Assembly: GCF_034314105.1 (NCBI RefSeq)
Contig: NZ_JAVIWJ010000001.1
Span: 4,696,001 to 4,760,000 of the forward strand
Reading direction: 5' to 3'
Origin: Pseudomonas sp. AB6
GTDB lineage: Bacteria; Pseudomonadota; Gammaproteobacteria; Pseudomonadales; Pseudomonadaceae
Length of the DNA: 64,000 nt
How positions within the stretch are numbered: position 1 is the stretch's first letter; every line of letters begins with the position of its first letter. Both the position numbers and the translations under genes were made by a program. A model generated the notes under the pieces. That model searched no databases, was not told where the DNA came from, and was given only the letters and a program-made list of their open reading frames with translations. Below are positions 57,594-64,000 of this stretch, piece by piece.

Positions 57594-59299
57594 TGACTGC
57601 TCATGCACCGGCCATTGTGATTCTGGGCAACGGCAGCCTCGACACCGCGCGCCGCATTCAACGGCTGTACCCGAATTCGTTGATTCATGGTCTTGCAAGC
57701 CGGGTCGATGGCGCGGACCTCACCTACATCGAATTTGGCAGCACCCTGCGCCAGCTCTATCAACAGGGCACGCCGATCATTGCTTTGTGCGCCGCCGGGA
57801 TCGTGATTCGTACCTTGGCGCCGCTGTTGCTGGAAAAGGGCGCCGAGCCGCCGGTGTTGGCCGTGGCCGAAGACGGCAGCGCGGTCGTGCCTTTATTGGG
57901 CGGTCTGGGCGGCGTGAACATCATGGCTCGGGAGATTGCAAAAGGGCTGAACGTGGCTGCGGCGATTACTACCAGCGGCGAACTGCGTTTTGGCACCTGC
58001 CTGCTGAATCCGCCCAGTGGCTATGCCTTGGCTGATCTTGAGTTGGGTAAGCGCTTTGTCTCGGATTTGCTTTGCGGCGAACGCGTGCGTATCGAGGGTT
58101 CTGCACCGTGGTTGGCTGACGCGCAGTTGCCCGAAGACGCCCAAGCGCGACTGGCTATTCATGTGAGTAGCGCTGAGCGTGAACCGTCGGCCAATGAATT
58201 ATTGATTTACCCACGCAGCGTGTTGGTGGCGGTAAGTGCATCGCTGCCCGAATTAGCGTCCAGCGTTCGCGCTGCCTTGCATCAGGCTGGCCTCGCCCTT
58301 CAGTCGTTGGCCTGTTTGCTGGCTAGCGATACGGAGATGGCCAATCCTCAATTACATCAAGCCGCGACTGAGCTGAATGTGCCGTTGCGATTTGTCGCTG
58401 CGCAGGCATCGGTTTGCGCGTTGGCAGAACACGCGGTGCCGCAGGTGTTGGCGCCGATTTGCGTCGGTGACAGCATCGCTATCGCGGCGGCTGCGAAGCC
58501 GTTAGGCGTGCTAAACATCGGTCGTGGGCGCGGTCGTTTGGCGGTGATCGGCCTCGGTCCCGGTGCGGCAGAATTGATGGTGCCAGCGGTTAAGGCTGAA
58601 CTGGCGCGGGCCACCGATATTCTCGGTTATGAAACTTACGTGCGCATGGCCGGGCCATTTCGCGCCGATCAGGTGCAGCACTGCACGGACAACCGCGAAG
58701 AAATGCAACGCGCCCGGCATGCTTTTGAACTGGCCGCGCAAGGGCGTTCGGTTGTCGTGGTGTCGTCCGGCGATCCAGGCGTATTTGCCATGGCGTCAGC
58801 GGTGCTTGAAGCGCTGCATGAGTCAACCAACCCCGAGTGGCACAGGGTTGATCTGGAAATTTTGCCGGGGGTTTCCGCATCCTTGGCGACCGCCGCGCAA
58901 GCCGGTGCGCCGCTGGGGCATGACTTCTGCGTGATGTCGCTGTCGGACAACCTCAAACCGTGGGACGTGATTGAAAAACGTCTGGAGCTGGCTTCCCAAG
59001 CTGACTTGGCTTTGGCGTTCTACAACCCGATATCTCGATCCCGACCTTGGCAACTCGGCCGCGCACTGGAAATCGTCCGCCAACATCGCACGCCGGACAC
59101 CCCCGTGACCTTGGGCCGCGACATTGGGCGGCCAGGGCAAACGCTGCGGGTGATTGCATTGGGTGAGCTGACGCCAGATCAGGTAGACATGCGCACCATG
59201 GTGTTGATCGGCTCATCCACAACCTGCATCTTTCCCCGCGCAGATGGCGGTAAGTGGGTGTACACGCCGCGCTGGTATGGGAAAAAGCCGGTGGCATGA
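57593..59299 (+). CDS. cobJ: CbiG-CobJ fusion: cobalamin CbiG domain plus precorrin-3B C17-methyltransferase
   Basis: This 568-residue two-part protein carries CbiG-like domains in residues 1-310 (LAPLLLEKGAEPPVLAVAEDG, LLGGLGGVNIMAREIAKGL and a C-terminal part rich in alanine). Residues 320-560 form a tetrapyrrole methylase (LAVIGLGPGAAELMVPAVKAEL, VVSSGDPGVFAMASAVLEAL, ILPGVSASLATAAQAGAPLGHDF) that methylates C17 with ring contraction. The fusion is common in Pseudomonas. The ATG at 57593 overlaps the cobI stop. It is the last gene of cobGHIJ. Confidence 0.93.
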   Translation: MTAHAPAIVILGNGSLDTARRIQRLYPNSLIHGLASRVDGADLTYIEFGSTLRQLYQQGTPIIALCAAGIVIRTLAPLLLEKGAEPPVLAVAEDGSAVVPLLGGLGGVNIMAREIAKGLNVAAAITTSGELRFGTCLLNPPSGYALADLELGKRFVSDLLCGERVRIEGSAPWLADAQLPEDAQARLAIHVSSAEREPSANELLIYPRSVLVAVSASLPELASSVRAALHQAGLALQSLACLLASDTEMANPQLHQAATELNVPLRFVAAQASVCALAEHAVPQVLAPICVGDSIAIAAAAKPLGVLNIGRGRGRLAVIGLGPGAAELMVPAVKAELARATDILGYETYVRMAGPFRADQVQHCTDNREEMQRARHAFELAAQGRSVVVVSSGDPGVFAMASAVLEALHESTNPEWHRVDLEILPGVSASLATAAQAGAPLGHDFCVMSLSDNLKPWDVIEKRLELASQADLALAFYNPISRSRPWQLGRALEIVRQHRTPDTPVTLGRDIGRPGQTLRVIALGELTPDQVDMRTMVLIGSSTTCIFPRADGGKWVYTPRWYGKKPVA

Positions 59300-59622
59300 G
59301 TTGCTGGTAGAAGTTATGTGCGCAGTACAAATGAGTTGTGCAAGCGCGCTCCTACAGTAAGTCGGTGTGGGTGCCTGTTATTTCGGGTATTTTTCTTGTA
59401 AGAAAAATCTTTGGTTTGATGGGAAAACTCAGGCAGATGTTAGGTGGATATCTTCAAGACGGTGCTGAATAGTCGCCAGTCTTTGTATTTAGGTGCTCTG
59501 CGACGGCAGAGTGGATTTAACTAAATGTGTATTCAGTTATGGGGAATGAAAAAGATCAGCAAGATGCGCTAGTTTATTGGCTGCCCAAGAAGGGTAACTC
59601 TTAAATTAAAAGGAAGTTGCGC
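59300..59622. other. Intergenic region before the three-paralogue operon
   Basis: There is no gene in these 320 bases. A perfect hairpin with arms ATTTTTCTT / AAGAAAAAT lies at about 59390-59409, and a degraded REP-like piece (GCGCGCTCCTACAG) near 59343. It must hold the promoter of the following operon, which I cannot place. Confidence 0.4.
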
Positions 59623-60438
59623 ATGAATGAGTACGATAAAGTCCCGAGCAGTGTTGAAGATCGTCTGAATTATATTGCAAGTTGTCAGTTGCCTGAGGGT
59701 GATTCACGCGTGGCGGAGGTCATTAACCCCACCCATCGCCGGTCCCGCCGTTCGTTGGCGGTGGATGAAAAAGCCGAAGGTGCCGCGGTTGTTGCCAATA
59801 GCATTGTTTCGTTCGTGGCGGGTATGTCGAAGCAGAGCAAGGAAGATATCAAGAACGCGGTATTGTTCGCGACCTTGGTGGCCAACAAGGCGCACCCGAA
59901 CATGAGCGGGCCGCTATGGTACGAGCAGTTCGTGAACGTCATGATCCGCGCGTGTGGATGGGTGCCCACTCGCCGGGAATATTCCAAATACACGGCTTCC
60001 GAACACATGTTCACCATGGATCAGGTAGGCCTTAAAATTCTTGCGTCGGCGGTTGCGGCGGTAACGGTCCCAGGTGCTACCGCTGCGGTACTGGTGGGCG
60101 TTGCGCAGCAAGCGCTTGAAGCACTTCAGGCCAGTGATAAACCGCTCAAGCTCTTTGAAGGAAAAAGTCGCCGTCACAACGGCGGAGCCTTCAGTATCGC
60201 TTCTTGTGTTGAATCAGCGGATGGTGAAGTCGCGATGGCCATGGGGTCAGTAGATTTTTCATCCGTCTTAAGCGCCAAAAATGTACTGTTCTGGGACTGG
60301 AACAGTAACTCAGTCAGTATTTCTCGGGCGGAGTCGTGTCTGGTATTGAATCAGAATATCTACGCTGAAGTCCGAGACAGCATTCTTCGCAAGCTCGGAA
60401 CTAACGCCAAACAGGCTATTGAAGAGTACGAAATTTAA
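59623..60438 (+). CDS. Unknown protein, paralogue 1 of a three-gene family
   Basis: I do not recognise this 271-residue protein. It has no signal peptide. After a basic stretch (PTHRRSRRSLAVDEKAEG) comes VANSIVSFVAGMSKQSKEDIKNAVLFATLVANKA, which is closely matched in the third gene of the cluster. A WYEQFVNVMIRACGWVPT segment follows, then a hydrophobic, alanine/valine-rich stretch (ILASAVAAVTVPGATAAVLVGVAQQAL, residues 140-168) that could enter a membrane, then a beta-rich half with SVDFSSVLSAKNVLFWDWNSN. It ends EVRDSILRKLG...IEEYEI, also matched in paralogue 3. AGGAAG lies six bases before the ATG. Confidence 0.6.
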   Translation: MNEYDKVPSSVEDRLNYIASCQLPEGDSRVAEVINPTHRRSRRSLAVDEKAEGAAVVANSIVSFVAGMSKQSKEDIKNAVLFATLVANKAHPNMSGPLWYEQFVNVMIRACGWVPTRREYSKYTASEHMFTMDQVGLKILASAVAAVTVPGATAAVLVGVAQQALEALQASDKPLKLFEGKSRRHNGGAFSIASCVESADGEVAMAMGSVDFSSVLSAKNVLFWDWNSNSVSISRAESCLVLNQNIYAEVRDSILRKLGTNAKQAIEEYEI

Positions 60439-60449
60439 AAAGCTTTCTC

Positions 60450-60471
60450 CCGCCGCAGGTTCCTGCGGCGG
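60450..60471. other. 22-base GC-rich palindrome between paralogues 1 and 2
   Basis: CCGCCGCAGG and CCTGCGGCGG with TT between form a perfect palindrome 11 bases after the first gene. No T-run follows, so it is more likely an mRNA-processing or stability hairpin, or an attenuator, than a full terminator. Confidence 0.6.
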
Positions 60472-60503
60472 ACTTCCCGTGTAGAGACACTAAGGAGAGC
60501 GTG

Positions 60504-61196
60504 ATGCGCAATGGAATGCCAACAAACTATATCAATGCCGGCGCGTTGATGTTTTTTGATGAGTCGGTAGGAGAGTTGAATAAGCGAGATATTCTCGACG
60601 CCAGCTTATATATCCAACTGGCTGCTTCGAAAAAAAAACCTAAGTTCTCCGAGTTTGACGCTTGGTATCAAACCTATTTGAGGGCAATGGCGACGTTTGG
60701 TTGGGTCGTGTCTGCGCGCGAATACGACAGTGATCCGATACAGAACCATGGGCAATTCGATGTGTGGTCGCTCTTTAAACATGAGCTTGAGAGACGAGTG
60801 CCGGGTTCACTTATTCAAACCGCTGAGTGCCTGGTAATGGATTCACCCCAACGCTTCTTCAGCCCTGCCGCACATTCTCTGCTTGGAGAATACGCGTTCC
60901 GGTGTGAAGGAGCCGAAGGCGGTGATCCACTCTCCAGGGTGGTACTTCAGCTAAGTTTTGTGCATGGGGCCTCTTCGATGACCTCAATGTTTGTCGCGTT
61001 CAAAACGTTGGCGTCAGGGGTGGAGCATGCGTTTTTCAAGCCGTTAGATCGTAATCAAATTGTGGGCAATCTTGAGCTTGCGTCGTTTTCGGCGCAACTG
61101 TCTGATTTGCGCTATGCGCAGTTTAGAGATCAATTCATTGCCGCTCTCGGTGCCAGAAGGTCGACATTGATTCTGGCGCTTGAGGAGCATCAATAA
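60504..61196 (+). CDS. Unknown protein, paralogue 2 of a three-gene family
   Basis: This unrecognised protein of 230 residues has no signal peptide. The order of features follows its neighbours: ALMFFDESVGELNKRDILDASLYIQLAASKKK in the place of the SFVAGMS helix, then FDAWYQTYLRAMATFGWVVSAREYDS (compare WYEQFVNVMIRACGWVPTRREYSK in paralogue 1), a beta-rich half and an ending YAQFRDQFIAALGARRSTLILALEEH. It is the most divergent of the three. The ATG at 60504 follows AAGGAGAG; it overlaps the third gene by one base (TAATG). Confidence 0.6.
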   Translation: MRNGMPTNYINAGALMFFDESVGELNKRDILDASLYIQLAASKKKPKFSEFDAWYQTYLRAMATFGWVVSAREYDSDPIQNHGQFDVWSLFKHELERRVPGSLIQTAECLVMDSPQRFFSPAAHSLLGEYAFRCEGAEGGDPLSRVVLQLSFVHGASSMTSMFVAFKTLASGVEHAFFKPLDRNQIVGNLELASFSAQLSDLRYAQFRDQFIAALGARRSTLILALEEHQ

Positions 61197-61846
61197 TGAT
61201 CAAGGAGCACACTCGCATCGCGATAGCAGGCAATAACTTGGTCTCGTTCGTGGCGGGTATGTCTACGCAGGAAAAGGAGGACGTGTTGGACATGTTGTTG
61301 TACGCGGACTTTTTTGCCAGCCAGGCATATGACCGACGGGTGCACTGGAAAAGTTGGCTGGATTACTATCGCAACAGATTGGTCAGACACGGCTGTGCGT
61401 TGAAAAGTCTCATCGTGAGGGATCCTGTGGTAATCACCGATCCCTACGAATTGGACCGCCTGACTTTTAAAGTCGTGGGCGCCGAGGGCTCGGCCGAGCT
61501 TGCCGGTTTGGTTCAAGCATCGTTTAGCGCCATACGAGTCAACGACTACGCCCGAGCGTTTTTTCAACGGGGCACAGGGGCGGGCCGCATCGGAAGTTTT
61601 CAAATCGTACCGTGCGATAGAACCCGCGATGGTCAGATCAGAATTTTCCTGTGCGCCTTGCAGATCAACGCACTTGAAATAGTCGATGAAGGATGGTTCT
61701 GGAATAACAATACGCGGGATTTGGTGTTGCGCTTGGTGGGCGGTGTATATGAGTTTAGTCGTGATAATTACGCCTCATCTCGCGATCAAATACGCACCAA
61801 GCTGATTCAGAATTCAACGCGCTTTATTCAAGACATTGAGCTCTAA
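61196..61846 (+). CDS. Unknown protein, paralogue 3 of a three-gene family
   Basis: This unrecognised protein of 216 residues has no signal peptide. NNLVSFVAGMSTQEKEDVLDMLLYADFFASQA matches paralogue 1 closely, then WKSWLDYYRNRLVRHGCALKS takes the place of the tryptophan/tyrosine segment. The beta-rich half has GSFQIVPCDRTRDGQIRIFLCALQINALEIVDEGWFWNNNT, and the end is SRDQIRTKLIQNSTRFIQDIEL. It starts on the last base of the previous stop, so all three genes are likely made together, perhaps as parts of one complex. Confidence 0.6.
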   Translation: MIKEHTRIAIAGNNLVSFVAGMSTQEKEDVLDMLLYADFFASQAYDRRVHWKSWLDYYRNRLVRHGCALKSLIVRDPVVITDPYELDRLTFKVVGAEGSAELAGLVQASFSAIRVNDYARAFFQRGTGAGRIGSFQIVPCDRTRDGQIRIFLCALQINALEIVDEGWFWNNNTRDLVLRLVGGVYEFSRDNYASSRDQIRTKLIQNSTRFIQDIEL

Positions 61847-61851
61847 GGGCC

Positions 61852-62448
61852 CTAAGGCAATAAATATCCTCTGACCCCGGTAAAGATAATTTGCGCTGCC
61901 AACGCACACACAAACAATCCCATCAGCCGACTGACGATCTGCAGGCCCTGATCGCCCAGAATGTTCTCGATGCGATTCGATAGATACAGCACGATGCCGA
62001 CGGTCAAACTGGCGAGGGCAATGCTGAGGATGGCCGTGAGTTTGTCATCCCAGTGGGGTTGGCTGACGCCCATGACCAACAATGCGCCGATGGTGCCCGG
62101 TCCGACGGTCAGCGGAATGGTCAGCGGGACAATAGTGACGTCCTGCTGAACATTGTCAGTTTGCACAGCAGATTTACCTTGAGCCATTCCGAGCGCCGAA
62201 ATGAACAAGACACTGCCTGCACCGATGCGGAAGGCATCGACGGTGATACCGAATACCGAGAAAATCAATCGTCCGAACAGGTACAGCAGCACGCTTGACA
62301 TCAAGGTGGCCAGCGCGACTTTCCACGCAAGGCGACGACGCTCCTTGCTGGAGTAACCACGCGTGAGGCTGATGAAGCACGACAGAACGAAGAACGGGCT
62401 ATAGAGCACTAACATCTTCAGATAAACGCTGAACAACACGTGAAGCAT
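61852..62448 (-). CDS. MarC-family integral membrane protein
   Basis: This 198-residue inner-membrane protein has six membrane segments and the MarC/UPF0056 marks FFVLSCFISLTRGYSSKERRR, AFRIGAGSVLFISALGMAQG and TIVPLTIPLTVGPGTIGALL. Some relatives are called NAAT amino acid transporters, but no function is firmly known. It converges on the three-paralogue operon with only five bases between the stops. Confidence 0.87.
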   Translation of the reverse strand: MLHVLFSVYLKMLVLYSPFFVLSCFISLTRGYSSKERRRLAWKVALATLMSSVLLYLFGRLIFSVFGITVDAFRIGAGSVLFISALGMAQGKSAVQTDNVQQDVTIVPLTIPLTVGPGTIGALLVMGVSQPHWDDKLTAILSIALASLTVGIVLYLSNRIENILGDQGLQIVSRLMGLFVCALAAQIIFTGVRGYLLP

Positions 62449-62565
62449 GGCTTGAGCTCGCGCGACTGGGAAAGGACGACAGGAAGTCTATCAGGCGGGG
62501 CGGCTTATCTCGCTGAGGAATATGAGCTTAAGGGGAGTAAAGGAACAATGAGCGTCTGATGGCGG

Positions 62566-64000
62566 TCAATGTGTCTTGGAATACCGCTGACTCTGTACGC
62601 GCTTCGCAACCCAGTGCTCAATAAGCTCGCGCAGCTGCGATAGCTCTACGGGCTTGGCCATGTGCCCATCCATGCCTGCCTGACGCGCCCGTTCCTTGTG
62701 CTCCGTCAGGATATGCGCGGTCAATGCAACCACGGGTGTACGAACTCGTTGATTGGCGACCTCCCAGATACGTAATTGTTGGGTGGCAGAAAAACCGTCA
62801 AGGATTGGCATTTCACAGTCCATCAGCACAAGGTCATAGCGCTGGGTTTTCATGGCAAGCAGAGCTTCTTCGCCATTGCTGGCGGTATCCGGTTGCAGGT
62901 TGAGCTTGCCGAGCATGCCGCGAATGACTTTAGTCGAGATGCTGTTGTCTTCGGCGACCAGTATGCGGAAATCACTCGGTACGTTAATTGGGCTGATCAG
63001 AGGATTGCTGGAAGCGTATGGCGTACCCGTCAGGGCACCCCGGCTACGTTGATTGAGTTCGTCCGCCAACGTGGTCTTGAGTGTGTAGCCTGCGACCGGT
63101 TTTGCCAAAATGCGTTTGATCCCTGCATTACGCGCAATGATTTTGCTCGGTGCATTGCTGATGCCGGTGAGCATGATCAGCAAGATGTCGTGATTCAGGC
63201 TCGGGTCTTCCTTGATCTTCGCTGCAAGCTGCATGCCTGTCATACCTGGCATGTTCTGGTCGAGCAACACCACATCGAAATAGTCGCGCAGGTGGGCTTT
63301 GGTCCGCAGCAGCGCCAGCGCTTCCTTTCCCGACGGCACGGCGCTGACATTCAAGCCCCAAGCGCTGCATTGCTGCACCAACACTTTGCGGCACGTGTCG
63401 TTGTCGTCCACCACCAATACCCGAGCGCCCTGGAGGGGGCCATCGAGATCGGTAGTCGGTTGCTCCAGCCGATCCGGGTCCAGGGGCAATGTCAGCCAAA
63501 GGGTGCTGCCATGGGTATTGCTGGTCTGAATGCCAAACTCGCCATGCATCAGCATGATCAATTGGCGCGCGATCACTAGCCCCAGATGACCGCCTAATTT
63601 GGTTGTGGCGAGGAAATTCTTGCTATGCAGTTCGGCGTGTAGAAGGGTGTCGCGTTCATGGGGAGCCAAGGGTTCGCCACTGTCCTGAACGGCTATACGT
63701 AAACGTGGCTTGCCGCTACGCGAATCCAGAGCAACCACGAGCAGGATCTCGCCTTCGTCGGCCTTTTTCATCGCGTTTTCGAGCAGGCTGAGCAGGGCCT
63801 GACGCAAACGTGTTGGATCGCCGCTGATGACCCGTGGGACTTGGGGCTGAATGAAGCTGATCAGCTCGACATTCTGCTGCTCGGCTTTGGCTCGGAAGAT
63901 ATTCAGGCAGTCTTCGATCAATGCGTTGAGATCGAATTGCACGTCGTCGAGTTCGATCTGTCCAGATTCGAGTTTGGTGATGTCTAGAATTTCATTGATC
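62566..64000 (-). CDS. retS: Hybrid sensor kinase with two receiver domains, RetS-like (partial)
   Basis: The 3' part of a gene that runs off the right edge; about 478 residues are visible. Domains in order: end of the HisKA helix (INEILDITKLESGQI), a HATPase domain (RLRQALLSLLENAMKKADEG, DSGEPLAP, GGHLGLVIARQLIMLMHG), receiver 1 (VLVVDDNDTCRKVL, phospho-acceptor in VVLLDQNMPGM, lysine in ILAKPVAG) and receiver 2 (ILVAEDNSISTKVI, VLMDCEMPILDG, HMAKPVELSQL). This order and the ending resemble RetS, the regulator that blocks GacS signalling and so controls type VI secretion and biofilm genes. The input domains needed to prove it lie outside the window. Confidence 0.65.
   Translation of the reverse strand, partial: INEILDITKLESGQIELDDVQFDLNALIEDCLNIFRAKAEQQNVELISFIQPQVPRVISGDPTRLRQALLSLLENAMKKADEGEILLVVALDSRSGKPRLRIAVQDSGEPLAPHERDTLLHAELHSKNFLATTKLGGHLGLVIARQLIMLMHGEFGIQTSNTHGSTLWLTLPLDPDRLEQPTTDLDGPLQGARVLVVDDNDTCRKVLVQQCSAWGLNVSAVPSGKEALALLRTKAHLRDYFDVVLLDQNMPGMTGMQLAAKIKEDPSLNHDILLIMLTGISNAPSKIIARNAGIKRILAKPVAGYTLKTTLADELNQRSRGALTGTPYASSNPLISPINVPSDFRILVAEDNSISTKVIRGMLGKLNLQPDTASNGEEALLAMKTQRYDLVLMDCEMPILDGFSATQQLRIWEVANQRVRTPVVALTAHILTEHKERARQAGMDGHMAKPVELSQLRELIEHWVAKRVQSQRYSKTH

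Overview
The window looks like chromosome from a fluorescens-type Pseudomonas. The evidence is the GC-rich codon use, REP repeats of the GTGGGAGC/GCGAA type, a liv operon with a sigma-54 promoter, desT next to ureEFG, urtABCDE next to ureDABC, the CobG-type cobalamin pathway, and a RetS-like hybrid kinase at the right edge. From memory, the order of the core genes resembles the PA4856-PA4913 part of P. aeruginosa PAO1, with extra material added.

Layout. 0.3-5.4 kb: branched-chain amino acid ABC operon (livKHMGF), with a near-perfect sigma-54 promoter and an array of five phased repeats upstream. 5.5-8.2 kb: an intergenic region with DnaA-box-like sites, an SDR oxidoreductase and an AGE-family sugar epimerase between REP pairs. 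8.35-9.8 kb: a complete IS3/IS150-type element inserted at the edge of a REP and just behind ureG. 9.8-12.5 kb: ureEFG and a DesT-like TetR regulator. 12.5-15.3 kb: a small secreted protein and an AsmA protein. 15.4-16.9 kb: a stand-alone colicin-type HNH nuclease with four immunity-gene copies, two intact and two broken. 17-25.2 kb: bacterioferritin-like protein, OsmE, lipase, DMT exporter, AraC regulator, PsiF protein, AI-2E permease, a YegD-like Hsp70 and CbpA/CbpM. 25.4-36.8 kb: a histidine kinase, then the urea locus on the minus strand (urtABCDE import, ureDABC hydrolysis, two GNAT acetyltransferases), with a second candidate sigma-54 promoter before urtA.

37-51.7 kb is accessory. It holds a 1175-residue toxin-like protein with an ADP-ribosyltransferase-like C-terminus, a seven-gene operon linking copper-handling proteins, a PepSY membrane protein and a FecBCD-type ABC importer, and the most striking locus of the window: four exactly 542-bp tandem DUF3304 lipoprotein genes translationally coupled to a Tle1-type (DUF2235) phospholipase effector. 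The four immunity copies are mosaics that realise all four combinations of two middle segments and two C-terminal segments.

51.7-59.3 kb: cobalamin ring synthesis, with cobK-cbiD-cobL on the minus strand and cobG-cobH-cobI-cobJ on the plus strand. cobG carries a REP pair inside its reading frame. 59.6-61.8 kb: three unrecognised genes that are paralogues of one another, arranged as an operon. 61.8-64 kb: a MarC-family membrane protein and the 3' part of a RetS-like hybrid kinase that runs off the window.

Nitrogen economy is a common thread: urea import, hydrolysis and amino acid uptake are together, and both transport operons carry sigma-54-type promoters. Interbacterial conflict is the second thread, with two effector/immunity loci that both show amplified immunity genes.
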